Assembly (NCBI RefSeq): GCF_007752345.1
Contig: NZ_CP036299.1
Span: forward strand, 2,247,001-2,311,000
DNA from: Planctopirus ephydatiae
GTDB lineage: Bacteria; Planctomycetota; Planctomycetia; Planctomycetales; Planctomycetaceae
Length of the DNA: 64,000 nucleotides
Direction: 5' to 3'
Below, piece by piece: positions 26,239 to 35,869 of the stretch (position 1 is the first letter of the stretch; the number at the start of each line of letters is the position of its first letter). Position numbers and translations under genes: made by a program. The notes beneath the pieces were generated by a model. It was not told the origin of the DNA. It saw nothing but the letters and a program-made list of their open reading frames with translations, and made no database searches.

Positions 26239-28827
26239 ATGGACTTCGCTGTCTGTCCCAGTTGCAAGCAGTCGGTCCTGGATGATGATGCCGTCGACTG
26301 CCCCTTTTGTGGTGCACCGATGAAAGGTGGCCCCAGGCCTGGTGGCGCGCCAGCCAAACCGGCTGCATCCAAAGCTGCGCAGTCTCCAAAATCTGTTTCT
26401 GCCAGTGCCGCCAATACAGTAAGTGCCACCAACACAGTGAATCGTGGTGCCGCCAATAAAAATGCAGGCAAATCGTCTTCTGCGGATCAATCTTCGGGAA
26501 CTGATGACCTCCCGTTTGAAACCGAGACAAAAGCCGCTACGACCGTTGCGGTGGCAACCGCGACCAAGCAGCGATCTTTCCGGATCGTCTGCCCCATGTG
26601 TGAGACTGTCGGGTACATCTCACCAAAATCAGCGGGTACAAGAGTCAAGTGCGCAAATCCCAAATGTCTGGTTCCTGTATTCGATGCTCCGCAATTGCCT
26701 CCACCCGAACCAGAAAAGCCACCAGAACCTCCACGTAAGCCAAACTATATTCTTCTTGGTGGAGGAACTGCCGCGATCTGCATCATTGGTGGCATCGTCG
26801 CTCTCTTTGTCGCAAGCCAGCCAGCTGCGAGTCCTGTGGCAGTCAACCGCATGACTCCGGAGGAAGCTGCTCGCCTACTGGCCGAAACCGCACCTGCCGC
26901 CAATAACACAAGTAATCAAACCAAGAATTCCGGCACACCCGACGGAAGCCCACAGACCACGACGGAAACAAAACCCAACCCGGGCGATACGAAAACCGCG
27001 GCCAGCTCGACTGTTGATCTTGCAAAAGAGCTGCCCATTCTCATTGAGAAGACAGTCCTGATCAGGGGGAGCCAGAATCGCAGCTTGCCCTTTTCTCGGC
27101 AAATGGCTGCGGAAGCCTATGCGCTTCTCGGCAACATTGAAAAAGCACAAGAGCAGGCCGTGGCCTTTGATCGTGTGGGGCAGAATGTCCCTTTCTACAA
27201 GATCTCGATTCTCACAGAACTGGGCTGGGCACAACTTCGAGCGGGAACCAGCGATGCTGCTAAAGCTTCGGCCCTCGCTGCCTACAATCTCGTCAATAAA
27301 CTTCCCGGCAACGGGCGCTCGCGGCTCATTTTTGCCTCTCGTCTGGGAAGCCTGTTGATTGCCACTGGAGAGGCCGACAAAGCGACCCAGTTGGCCAATG
27401 ACTACGCCACCACGTGGAAGCCGGGACTGATTGATTCCAATCAGGTGGCTGAACGACTGGAACGCCAGGATGGTCAAGTCGCTGCTTTGCTTCAGGCAGG
27501 TCTGGATGACTTCGCCGGCTCAATTGCCCAGGTGACAGCCACCAGGCCGGGAGTTGTCTGGTTTGAACCGCAGGCGGCAGCGATGGCACGATCGGCTGCA
27601 GCTCAAGGTTTTAGCGAGGCGGCGATCTCCTGGGCTATCAGCCAGCCGGAAGTTCGACAGCTGGAAACTCTGGGTGAAATCGCTGCTCTTGAAGGCGCAA
27701 TAGCAGCACCAGATGTCACTGCTGAAGCTCTGAAAGCCAAAATCGAAGGCTGGGGTGCCAACGCTTCTGTAATGAAGTTGCCAGCCTCGAAAGCTTATCT
27801 CTTCGCGCGGGCGGCGGCGGCAGTCGCTTCGGTTTCGAAGCCGGCAGCCCTGGGGCTGATCAAGGAGGCCCAGGCGCTCCTTGAACCCGTAGAGCTTCCA
27901 GCACCCATGACCTGGCCCAATACCCAGGGGCTGGTAAATCCACAGCTGCCAGCCATCGCGCCATTAGAACGCCTTTTCGTGGCCTGGGCAGAAGTTTCCA
28001 TCGCCTGTCAGTTGGCGGGAGATGCCGATGGTTGTGATTCAGCGCTGAGTAAAGCTCTAGCGACACTGCAAGGCGTTGGCCCGGCATTAAACTATGTTGA
28101 TCAATTTCTGGAACAGCTCAATGGCCCGGATGTGGCGAGCATTCGAGATCGACTCAAAGACGAACTGGGAATTCGGACAGAAGATGCCGCCCGGCAGGCT
28201 TTCTCCAGTTATCGCCGGGGAACTTTGAATTATCGAGAACATGCCGCCATTCGATATGATTTCGAACTCCAGGCTCTGGATCGGTTGGCACAAGCCGGCG
28301 GCCAAGCCATTGTCTGGAAGAAGCTTCAGGAGATGGCCACCGAGACAAACGCTGTTCAGAAGCAGCTTCCCAGCGAAATCTCGATGAAACTGGTTTCTTC
28401 ATTGGCAACGGCATTCCAGCTAGCGAATGAACCCACACAGGCACAGGCAGTGACCGATTGGTATTCCGGCATCACGAGAATTGGGGCAATCACGCCCTCG
28501 GCGATGTTGCTGTCTGCTTCTCGATTTGGGGCGAAAGATGGCGCTGGTGCAGTGACTGTGTTGAAAGAGGCTGATGCTCCCACACGGGCTTTGATGACCA
28601 GCCTTCTTGCGGGCCAATTGAAAGATGCAGGCATGGTTGAGCCTGCACTGGTCTTGGTCGGCCAGACGAGCGATTTGAGTGTGAGGGAAGAGGCCTCGAT
28701 ATTCGCGGCACATGCTGCCCATCATCTGGGAGAAGCCGCCAGAATCGTGACTCACCTGCAAACACTTCCACAAGCCACCGAGAGGTTATCCTGGATTCGC
28801 GGCTTATCAATGCCCATCAAGAAGTAG
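26239..28827 (+). CDS. Membrane-anchored double zinc-ribbon protein with TPR-like repeat region
   Basis: A large protein of unknown function, 862 aa from the ATG at 26239 (MDFAVCPSCKQSV). The first zinc ribbon uses C6, C9, C21 and C24. A second ribbon follows a low-complexity Ala/Thr/Ser stretch (CPMCETVGYIS...CANPKC, about 120-146). One membrane segment lies near 170-195 (YILLGGGTAAICIIGGIVALFVA). After a disordered linker, the remaining 590 residues are Ala-rich helical repeats resembling TPR/solenoid units (AYALLGNIEKAQEQAVAF, LGWAQLRAGTSDAAKASALAAY). The ribbon-plus-membrane plan matches the two proteins at 19545-23275, so the three may belong to one planctomycete family of anchored zinc-ribbon proteins. 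The partners are unknown. Confidence 0.8.
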   Translation: MDFAVCPSCKQSVLDDDAVDCPFCGAPMKGGPRPGGAPAKPAASKAAQSPKSVSASAANTVSATNTVNRGAANKNAGKSSSADQSSGTDDLPFETETKAATTVAVATATKQRSFRIVCPMCETVGYISPKSAGTRVKCANPKCLVPVFDAPQLPPPEPEKPPEPPRKPNYILLGGGTAAICIIGGIVALFVASQPAASPVAVNRMTPEEAARLLAETAPAANNTSNQTKNSGTPDGSPQTTTETKPNPGDTKTAASSTVDLAKELPILIEKTVLIRGSQNRSLPFSRQMAAEAYALLGNIEKAQEQAVAFDRVGQNVPFYKISILTELGWAQLRAGTSDAAKASALAAYNLVNKLPGNGRSRLIFASRLGSLLIATGEADKATQLANDYATTWKPGLIDSNQVAERLERQDGQVAALLQAGLDDFAGSIAQVTATRPGVVWFEPQAAAMARSAAAQGFSEAAISWAISQPEVRQLETLGEIAALEGAIAAPDVTAEALKAKIEGWGANASVMKLPASKAYLFARAAAAVASVSKPAALGLIKEAQALLEPVELPAPMTWPNTQGLVNPQLPAIAPLERLFVAWAEVSIACQLAGDADGCDSALSKALATLQGVGPALNYVDQFLEQLNGPDVASIRDRLKDELGIRTEDAARQAFSSYRRGTLNYREHAAIRYDFELQALDRLAQAGGQAIVWKKLQEMATETNAVQKQLPSEISMKLVSSLATAFQLANEPTQAQAVTDWYSGITRIGAITPSAMLLSASRFGAKDGAGAVTVLKEADAPTRALMTSLLAGQLKDAGMVEPALVLVGQTSDLSVREEASIFAAHAAHHLGEAARIVTHLQTLPQATERLSWIRGLSMPIKK

Positions 28828-28923
28828 CGATTGACCCGAATCATGGATGATGGCGGTACTCAGAGCCAGATTTAGCAAGCTGGGATCGAGTACTGAGAAC
28901 ACTTGCAGTGACGAAGAGATGCC

Positions 28924-29412
28924 ATGCCGCGATTCGCACTGCTGGAACACGATTGGCCGGAGAATCATGGAGATTTTCTTCTCGAAGTCCCCGGGCTCAA
29001 GTCTCGCGATGGTCTTGGGCTCTGTTGGACATGGCGATTTCCAGGGGATCGAAAGGTCTGGGAAAGATTGTTCCTGCAGGGTGGTTCGATCGAAGCCGAA
29101 CGGAATACCGACCACAGGGCCCATTATCTCGATTATCAGGGGGCAGTGACTCCCGCAGCCGATGGCACCCCTCGGGGCTTTGTGATGATTGTCTTTCAGG
29201 GGGAATTTCAATGGGCCGATCCATGGGAACTCTCGCCGCTGGAAGGTCCGCCAGTTTTGCCCGATTTCCTTCAGATGGTCTTTCAGGTTCATCCGGGAAA
29301 ACAAATGATGGCAGGTCAGATGCAACTCTTGGAGTCACCAGAAGGCTGGAAGTTCACGATTCTGCCTGAGACGAATTCCAAGGCTCTCAAGACAGATAAA
29401 GTGCATTCGTAA
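28924..29412 (+). CDS. LigD 3'-phosphoesterase-like protein
   Basis: A 162-aa stand-alone protein resembling the 3'-phosphoesterase domain of the repair ligase LigD. The start MPRFALLEHDWPENHGDFLLE matches the common N-terminus of such proteins. The metal/phosphate motif HD-x4-H-x-D-x3-E is intact as H9, D10, H15, D17 and E21. The family's RAHYLDYQGAV segment follows near 65-75, where conserved basic residues recognise the DNA end. No ku gene, ligase or polymerase domain is adjacent. It may trim 3' ends or bind nucleic acid, and the activity is unproven. The coding frame is favoured over the opposite strand by this motif conservation. Confidence 0.75.
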   Translation: MPRFALLEHDWPENHGDFLLEVPGLKSRDGLGLCWTWRFPGDRKVWERLFLQGGSIEAERNTDHRAHYLDYQGAVTPAADGTPRGFVMIVFQGEFQWADPWELSPLEGPPVLPDFLQMVFQVHPGKQMMAGQMQLLESPEGWKFTILPETNSKALKTDKVHS

Positions 29413-29515
29413 TACAATACTGCAAAACAAGCGTAGTGCTGCGTGACGAGTGGCATGCTCTCTCGATCGAAGCATTCTGTCCGCAAGTGAAATCTCATCA
29501 GGGCCTGTGAATCTT

Positions 29516-31636
29516 ATGAACCTTGTGAATCGTCTGGCGGCAGAGACCAGCCTGTATCTTAATCAGCATGCCCAGAATCCGGTCGCCTGGCAGCCGTGGG
29601 ATGATGAAGCGTGGAGACTTGCACGCGAGCTCGATCGACCAGTCTTTCTGTCGATCGGGTACAGTGCCTGCCACTGGTGTCATGTGATGGAGCACGAAAG
29701 CTTTGAGAATCCACGCATTGCGGAACTGCTGAATCAGTGGTTTGTGAGTATCAAGGTGGATCGCGAAGAGCGGCCAGACCTCGATCAGATCTATATGGCG
29801 GCTGTCATTGCCATGACTCAGCAGGGTGGCTGGCCAATGTCGGTCTTTCTCACACCCCAGGGGCATCCGTTTTACGGAGGAACCTATTTTCCTCCCACCA
29901 GCCGATATGGACGACCGGGGTTTGCTGAAGTCCTCGCAGCCATCCACGATGCCTGGGAGAACCGTCGTGAAGTGGTGACTGAGCAAGCCTCTCAATTAAC
30001 CATGTCAGTCCACGATCAACTGTCTGAACGACAGGAGCCGACGACTCTGCAGGAGAGTCTGCTGGAGAAAGCTGGCCGTACGCTGGTGCGAGTTTGTGAT
30101 CGTGTGAATGGTGGTTTTGGACATGCTCCCAAGTTTCCTCATGCGATGGATTTACGGCTCGCTTTGCGCCTCGCGCATCGATTCGATACGACGGAAACAG
30201 CCGAAGTGGCTGAGCTGGGGCTGACGGCGATGGCCAAAGGTGGGATTCACGACCACCTGGGAGGCGGCTTCGCCCGCTACTCGACCGATGAAGTCTGGCT
30301 GGTGCCGCACTTCGAAAAAATGCTGTATGACAACGCGCTCTTGCTGCAGGCCTATCTGGATGGCTGGCAGTTTTATAAGACCGATTTTTACCGCCGGACG
30401 GCCCAGTCGATTGTGCATTACGTTTTACGGGAAATGCAGGTTCCCGGGGCCGAACTGCCTGGTGGATTCTGTGCGGCCCAGGATGCTGACAGCGAGGGTG
30501 AAGAGGGGCGATTTTTTGTCTGGTCACAATCCGAGATTCGCACTGTCCTCTCAGGAAGTGAACTGGGGAATGACGATTCGCGGCTTTTTGAGCGGGCCTA
30601 CGGTGTGACCTCGGGAGGGAACTGGGAAGGTCATAACATTTTGAATTTGCCGAAGACGATCGCCGCACTCGGACGCGAACTCGGCATGGCGGAAACTGCC
30701 CTCGAGCAAAAGCTTTCACTGCTGAGAGCGAAGTTGTTTGAGCACAGGAAAAGTCGGATTGCCCCAGGTCGTGATGAAAAACTGATCGTGGCCTGGAATG
30801 GTTTGATGATCTCTGCACTGGCCCGCTCGGGACTGGTGCTCGATGATCAAGAGGCACTTCAGGCCGCTCAACGGGCCGCCCGCGTGATTCTCGACATGGC
30901 GGAGAGCCTGCCGTATGGCTTGCCTCATTCGATTCAAAAGGGGCAGCCCAAGCATGGTGCCTATCTGGATGATTATGGATGCTTTTTGGAAGCACTGATC
31001 GAATTGTTCCTGGCGGATGGTGATCCCTCCTGGTTATCACGGGCTCTCCCACTGATCGACCGCCTGGTGAATGAGTTTCATGATGAACAGGGCGGGTTTT
31101 ACTTTACGAGTAATAAAGCCGAGAAACTGATCAGTCGCAGTCGAGATTTTCAGGATAACGTGACACCCTCTGGCAATGCGGCTGTGGCCAATGCACTGCT
31201 GAAGTTCGGTCGAATCACGGGAGACGCCCGCAGTCAAGAGTTGGCACATGAAGTTCTTCAGGCTGCCTCGGGCCTGATGCAGCAATCCACAATGGCCACA
31301 GCCCACTCGCTGGCCGCTCTCGATTGGTGGCTGGGCGCCAATTACGAATGTGTGTATGTACCCGCTGAGACGACATCAACAACGGATGCTGAGCCTTTGA
31401 AACAGAATGCCGTTGAGCGAGTGGCCCATGAGCTGTACCTGCCGAACGTCCTGTTTCTCACGGGAAGAGCGCAATGGGAGGGGACATTGGCAGCTGGTCT
31501 AGTCAATGGGCGCCTGGCCCCAGCAAGTGAACCGGTGCTCTATGTCTGTCAAAAGGGAGCCTGCCAACTCCCCGTGGTCGGTGAAGCGGCGATCATCGCC
31601 CGACTCAAAGGGCTGGCACAAAGTACTGATGAATAA
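29516..31636 (+). CDS. Thioredoxin-domain protein of the YyaL/SPATA20 (DUF255) family
   Basis: A 706-aa product from the ATG at 29516 ([25 protein letters not shown]). Upstream in-frame codons to 29450 add only an unrelated tail. The N-terminal thioredoxin-like domain carries C52-H-W-C55 in [14 protein letters not shown], followed by [11 protein letters not shown] and [24 protein letters not shown]. From about 200 onward an (alpha/alpha)6-like barrel includes [29 protein letters not shown] and [14 protein letters not shown]. The full length and motif order are those of the family. The physiological substrate is not established. There is no signal peptide, so it is presumably cytoplasmic. Confidence 0.93.
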   Translation: MNLVNRLAAETSLYLNQHAQNPVAWQPWDDEAWRLARELDRPVFLSIGYSACHWCHVMEHESFENPRIAELLNQWFVSIKVDREERPDLDQIYMAAVIAMTQQGGWPMSVFLTPQGHPFYGGTYFPPTSRYGRPGFAEVLAAIHDAWENRREVVTEQASQLTMSVHDQLSERQEPTTLQESLLEKAGRTLVRVCDRVNGGFGHAPKFPHAMDLRLALRLAHRFDTTETAEVAELGLTAMAKGGIHDHLGGGFARYSTDEVWLVPHFEKMLYDNALLLQAYLDGWQFYKTDFYRRTAQSIVHYVLREMQVPGAELPGGFCAAQDADSEGEEGRFFVWSQSEIRTVLSGSELGNDDSRLFERAYGVTSGGNWEGHNILNLPKTIAALGRELGMAETALEQKLSLLRAKLFEHRKSRIAPGRDEKLIVAWNGLMISALARSGLVLDDQEALQAAQRAARVILDMAESLPYGLPHSIQKGQPKHGAYLDDYGCFLEALIELFLADGDPSWLSRALPLIDRLVNEFHDEQGGFYFTSNKAEKLISRSRDFQDNVTPSGNAAVANALLKFGRITGDARSQELAHEVLQAASGLMQQSTMATAHSLAALDWWLGANYECVYVPAETTSTTDAEPLKQNAVERVAHELYLPNVLFLTGRAQWEGTLAAGLVNGRLAPASEPVLYVCQKGACQLPVVGEAAIIARLKGLAQSTDE

Positions 31637-31722
31637 CTTCAAAGACACCCATTCCGATATCTGAGCGCTCGATTCAGGTCACTATCAAGTGTCGTGTCAG
31701 TGATCAATTCTGGAGGAGCTGT

Positions 31723-32307
31723 CTAATGAGAAGTGGCCGGCGGGCTGGTGAGATTCAAACTGCACGAGGAATTCGAGCGGGGAGTCGAATTCCAGGGCAT
31801 GCGAGCGATTAATAATCCCATGGCACAGGTATCGGTCACACCGGCAAAGACGAGACCGGCTCCGACAAAGGCAGCCAGTCCGAAGGCGTAAGGAGTGACA
31901 AAGGCTCCCAGAGCACAGCCCAGAACGACCAGCGAACCGGCCGCGATACGAACCTGTCGTTCCAGTGACATGATTTTTTTGCCACGATGAACCGGCAGGC
32001 CGGCAGCCTCCCAACCCTGAGTTCCCCCCTCGATGTTGATGGGCTGCCAAGGGCCTTTGGCCAATAGTTTTTCGCAGGCTTTTTTGCCTCGACCTCCAGA
32101 ACGGCAGATCAGGTAGACCGTCTTGCTCTCAGGATTCACAAAACTGGAGAGCTTCTCCGCTTCGAGCTCATCCAAGGGAATGTTGACTGCACCATGAGCA
32201 TGCACTTCCTGAAATTCCAGGGGCGTGCGAACGTCAATAATGGTCACTGGTTCTGCAGCATCAATGTGGGTTTTCAGTTCGATGGGCAGGATGGTGGGGA
32301 TCGTCAT
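31723..32307 (-). CDS. Rhodanese-like protein with DUF2892 membrane region
   Basis: A 194-aa protein with an N-terminal rhodanese domain (about 5-115) and a two-helix membrane region (about 120-170; RIAAGSLVVLGCALG and AYGLAAFVGAGLVFAG-like segments). It is organised like E. coli YgaP. The active-site loop is C68-RSGGR, and the DVRTPLEFQEVHAHGAVNIP segment is typical. The start at 32307 has GAGG five nt upstream. YgaP-type proteins transfer sulfane sulfur at the membrane face. The tail after residue 172 is Ser/Pro/Asn-rich. It is divergent from the Xer recombinase gene. Confidence 0.9.
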   Translation of the reverse strand: MTIPTILPIELKTHIDAAEPVTIIDVRTPLEFQEVHAHGAVNIPLDELEAEKLSSFVNPESKTVYLICRSGGRGKKACEKLLAKGPWQPINIEGGTQGWEAAGLPVHRGKKIMSLERQVRIAAGSLVVLGCALGAFVTPYAFGLAAFVGAGLVFAGVTDTCAMGLLIARMPWNSTPRSNSSCSLNLTSPPATSH

Positions 32308-32685
32308 GGCAACCTCACTGATTGAAATGTAGGAACCTTTCGACCTATGTTACTGGGTATGTGCAGTTCTCTTTCAGAAAATTGATGGAAGCGATCAGTT
32401 CTTTGAGGAATTTTTTCCCGGAAGATGGTGTCGGCTGGCCTGATGTCATCGATCTGCAAGCGTGGTAATGACGTAACATGTTTTTTAGTAATAGGATGCG
32501 GCAATCATTTGTTCTTGTGGGGGCATCCCGTTTCAGACGCGGAAACGAAGAGTCAAAGTTTCGCTGATCGCTGAGCTCGCGCCGGCTTGGCAGAAATCGA
32601 CCGGGAACTGTGCTGTTGTGTCTCTTTTAAAAGTCTCTTTGGCCGATACTGACAGGAGGGAGCGACACTTTTTCGGGAGACCGCC
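32308..32685. other. Intergenic region between divergent rhodanese and xer genes
   Basis: Only the 5' regions of the two genes are recognised: GTGAGG on the minus strand and GGGAG before the xer ATG. No hairpin, dif-like site or small gene was found by eye. Confidence 0.4.
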
Positions 32686-33633
32686 ATGCCACCACGCTTC
32701 AAGCCAGTGCAGAATTCGGTCGCCAGTGCTCTACCAACGGCCTTGCCATCGACTCATGTCGAAGGGTTTGTGGCCTATCTTCAGGGAGAGTGCGGGCTCG
32801 CGCGAAACACGGTCATTTCCTACGAGCGCGATATCAAAAGATTCAGCGACTGGTTCCATGAATCCGCTGTGGCGCGTGTGACAGACATCACGCTACAGGA
32901 TCTCTCTGGATATTTGAGATATCTGCACGAGTTGAAACTGGCGACCAGCACGATTGCCAGGCATCTGGTTTCGCTGAAGATGTTCTTCCGGTATCTCATG
33001 CTGGAAGGGATTCTCAAAGAGAGTGTCGCCGATCTGCTGAACTCTCCCAAGCTTTGGGAGCATTTGCCCAAGGTGCTTTCGGAAGATGCGGTTAATCGTC
33101 TTCTCGATGCCCCGATGCATCAGGATTTGAATCCTTATCGCGACCGCGCGTTGCTGGCGGTGTTGTATGCGACGGGTTGCCGGGCCAGTGAAGTCTGCAG
33201 TCTGAAGATGCGCGATCTGCAGCTTGACGAAGGCTTTTGCCGCTGTGTGGGTAAAGGGAATAAGGAGCGTCTGGTCTCTTTGAATCCAGTCGCAGTGGCA
33301 GCACTGAAGACCTATCTGGCTCGAGAACGGCCCGCTCGCGCGGGAACGAGCCTCGACAGCCCCGTATTTACCTCGAGATCAGGCAGATCCATCGACCGCA
33401 TTCAGGTCTGGAAACTTGTCAAGCGGTATGCCTCACGGATTGGATTAAGCGATGCCGTCACGCCGCATACTTTGAGGCACAGTTTTGCCACGCATATGCT
33501 GGCCAATGGAGCGGAAATTCGAGCACTGCAGGAACTTTTGGGTCACGCCAGTATTCGCACGACTCAGATCTACACCCATGTCGAACATTCCCGGCTCAAG
33601 GCCATCCATAAACAATGCCACCCCCGCGGGTAA
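32686..33633 (+). CDS. Tyrosine recombinase XerC/XerD
   Basis: A site-specific tyrosine recombinase of 315 aa, expected to resolve chromosome dimers at dif. The N-terminal SAM-like core-binding domain spans about 25-110 (VEGFVAYLQGECGLARNTVISYERDIKRF). The catalytic domain carries Arg in ATGCRASEVCSL, Lys in GKGNKERLVSL, HTLRHSFATHML (His-x2-Arg), GHASIRTTQ and the nucleophile Tyr in IYTHV. All the catalytic positions are present. It lacks integrase-type extensions and no mobile-element context surrounds it, so a housekeeping Xer is most likely. XerD-type is slightly favoured by length and N-terminus. Confidence 0.92.
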   Translation: MPPRFKPVQNSVASALPTALPSTHVEGFVAYLQGECGLARNTVISYERDIKRFSDWFHESAVARVTDITLQDLSGYLRYLHELKLATSTIARHLVSLKMFFRYLMLEGILKESVADLLNSPKLWEHLPKVLSEDAVNRLLDAPMHQDLNPYRDRALLAVLYATGCRASEVCSLKMRDLQLDEGFCRCVGKGNKERLVSLNPVAVAALKTYLARERPARAGTSLDSPVFTSRSGRSIDRIQVWKLVKRYASRIGLSDAVTPHTLRHSFATHMLANGAEIRALQELLGHASIRTTQIYTHVEHSRLKAIHKQCHPRG

Positions 33634-33639
33634 AAGAAA

Positions 33640-33674
33640 AAGACCTGCACCAACGCGAAGTTGATGCAGGTCTT
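33640..33674 (-). terminator. Hairpin terminator, oriented for the YTV-protein gene
   Basis: AAGACCTGCA-c-CAAC (33640-33654) pairs with GTTG-a-TGCAGGTCTT (33660-33674). There is one internal mismatch and a 5-nt loop. On the minus strand the stem is followed by a T-rich tract, so it ends the Cys-rich gene. It may also serve xer. Confidence 0.7.
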
Positions 33675-33703
33675 GAAAAGTCATCGCTCAGTGGATAATT
33701 CGA

Positions 33704-35071
33704 CTACACGCCTGGTGCCGGAGCAGCAGGAGTTGTTTCAGGAATCGGAGCGATCGGTGGTTTGGCGGTATCGGTTGGTGTCGGCACACCAGCAGCCGGG
33801 GCAGAAACTCCACCACAGCTTCCATCAGCACAGCCACCCGCACAAGCTCCAGTTTCGCAACTGTTGCAGGCGGTCGTTGGGCAGACAGTCTGGGGCACTA
33901 ACCGACAGACTTCATAGTTCTCGACGCGGGGAACGCAACGCGTCACATAGCGAGTACAGTTCACGTTCTCTGTGCGAGGAACGCAGCGTGCCACGCGACG
34001 AGTGACCGTGAATGGCTCCTGACGGGTCACGCAGAACGGAACGCGGCAAGTCTTGGTTTCGGTAACCATCTTGCAGGTGCGAACGGGAATCTTGCGGACA
34101 CATTCTTCGCTCACCATCTTGCAGGTGCGAACTGGTACCTTCTGGCTCACAACCTGTTCTGTCCAGCGGCAAACCTGCACGGGAACCTGATCAACAACAG
34201 TTTCGCAGGTCATGCGGCAAACTCGCTGAGGAACCTTGGTCACAACCACTTCGGGAACGAGGCGGCATACTGTTACCGGGCAGGACTGACGAACCTGACG
34301 TGTCACGTAAGTGGTGCAGGGGATCTGGCGTTCCACAACTTGTGGGCACCAGACACGACGGCAAACCACTGGCCCTGGTCTTTGAACCATCGTCAACCGC
34401 GGACATCCACAGGCATCTGGTACCAGTGTGGGGCAGCAGCGACCAGGGAGTTGAACCTGTTGTGTCACCCAGCGGCCACAATCCTGACGAACTGTGCGGA
34501 AGGTTGTCACTGGCTCGCAGACATTGAAGCAGCGTTCCTGGTTGACTGTTTCTGTCACCTGACGCATGACCGTCTGGCGGCACTCACGCTCAATGGTTTC
34601 AAAGACGGGGCGCTGCACCACACGACGGCACTCGCGCATCTGTGTTTCATAAACAGGGCGGCGAACTGTGTAGCTGCAGTCGCGGAAGCTGGTCTCAAAG
34701 ACTGGCTTCTGAACTGTGTAACGTTCTTCCCGGCAACTGGTTTCGTAGACAGGCCGGCAGACCTGGTACGATTGTTCCCGGTACTGGGTTTCCACCACGT
34801 TGCGGTAGCACGTTTCCTGGATATCTTCGAATGTCTGGTCGTAGACCGTGCGCTGAACTGTAAACTGCTGTGGTTCTTGAACGGTGTCGTACACAGTTCG
34901 CTGACAGGTCTGCCGTTCAACCCGGCAGGTGGTGTAGCAGGCCGTCGGCTGGCAGGCTGTGGTTGGACAACAGCTGTAACTGGCTGCCCCACAATATCTG
35001 GCCGCTTCAGCGAACTGTCCACTTGCCATCGTGACCAGCGTGATCGCTGCGCTGATCCAAAAATTCTTCAT
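33704..35071 (-). CDS. Exported Cys-rich YTV-motif repeat protein (cell-wall type)
   Basis: A 455-aa protein from the ATG at 35071, with AGGGGG seven nt upstream. A signal peptide ends at about residue 23 (FAEA/ARYCG). The mature part holds 43 cysteines. It has a loose repeat of about 15-20 residues with the pattern C-R-x-V/Y-x-E-T and Y-T-V: RPVYETSCREERYTV, KPVFETSFRDCSYTV, RPVYETQMRECRRVV. Later repeats shift to VPVRTCKMV and RCVPR. A Cys/Gly-rich then Pro-rich tail ends the protein. Planctomycetes such as Rhodopirellula have YTV-motif Cys-rich proteins as cell-wall components, and I infer the same role here, probably disulfide-crosslinked. Confidence 0.85.
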   Translation of the reverse strand: MKNFWISAAITLVTMASGQFAEAARYCGAASYSCCPTTACQPTACYTTCRVERQTCQRTVYDTVQEPQQFTVQRTVYDQTFEDIQETCYRNVVETQYREQSYQVCRPVYETSCREERYTVQKPVFETSFRDCSYTVRRPVYETQMRECRRVVQRPVFETIERECRQTVMRQVTETVNQERCFNVCEPVTTFRTVRQDCGRWVTQQVQLPGRCCPTLVPDACGCPRLTMVQRPGPVVCRRVWCPQVVERQIPCTTYVTRQVRQSCPVTVCRLVPEVVVTKVPQRVCRMTCETVVDQVPVQVCRWTEQVVSQKVPVRTCKMVSEECVRKIPVRTCKMVTETKTCRVPFCVTRQEPFTVTRRVARCVPRTENVNCTRYVTRCVPRVENYEVCRLVPQTVCPTTACNSCETGACAGGCADGSCGGVSAPAAGVPTPTDTAKPPIAPIPETTPAAPAPGV

Positions 35072-35869
35072 TTCCGTTCCCCCTGGAGAATACTTACCGT
35101 CATGTTTGTTCAGTCTTCCCACTCGATCCCGAAGTTCATTGAAGGCTTCACGACCTGAAATGACTTGGGAAATCATGTTTCAGGCCTGATTCAATGTCCG
35201 CATCACTTGGTAATGAGTGGCTGGGTGTGCAGTGACAGGAACCGCGTTTACCCGACTTTAACCAATTTCCTCAATGCCGCCGAATCGCTGGATTCCCTAA
35301 AACTCCAACAGCCCGGCATTATGCGCATTCTGACACACCAGTTGCAAAGGAATAGTTCTGCAGGGAGGGGGCCGTCCGCAAAAACCGTATGCAAAGGCGA
35401 TCAAGTTTACCCGAACACCACAGACGAGGTGCCGGGCCACTGCCAAAGGATAGATCGAATTCATGCCAGCAGAGCCACTTCTTTGCAGAAGACCATGCTC
35501 CACGTCATGTGGTCTTCAGATAATCGCCATCATGACGATCATACCGCCCAATCACAGAGTAACGTGTCGAACCGAAAAAACATGGAAAAATTGCCGGGCT
35601 CTGCGGACTTTCGATTGGACGGTTTGAAATCGCAAAGACCGTCATCGAAGATTTTTCAGGACTTTGTTGAGTCGAGGGCTCTCCTTAAGAGCTGTTTGAA
35701 TCGGAGGTTATGGGGAAATACCGTGCCGCAAGCTCCCGATGCGGGGCAGGGAAAAACTGGTTTTTCCGCAGCAGTCATTCTGAAAAGATGCTCCTGGATA
35801 GTCTGTGAAGCCGGCAGAGACTATTGTCAGATATTCAACTTCTCCCATAAAAAACTCTGGTTTCCGCGA
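35072..35869. other. Long intergenic region between the divergent YTV gene and surE
   Basis: About 800 bp with no recognisable gene. The frame leading into surE has no stop from 35165, but the 235 codons give a composition unlike a protein and no family. Several runs of A and C occur near 35580-35720. The likely promoter of the YTV gene lies just after 35072. I see no strong hairpin or repeat. Confidence 0.5.

Noticed and set aside
28807-29325. 172-codon minus-strand frame
   Set aside because: It overlaps the LigD-phosphoesterase-like gene, whose conserved motif supports the plus strand.
29850-31052. 400-codon antisense frame in the YyaL-type gene
   Set aside because: It is Arg/Ser/Pro/His-rich, typical of an antisense shadow of a GC-biased gene.
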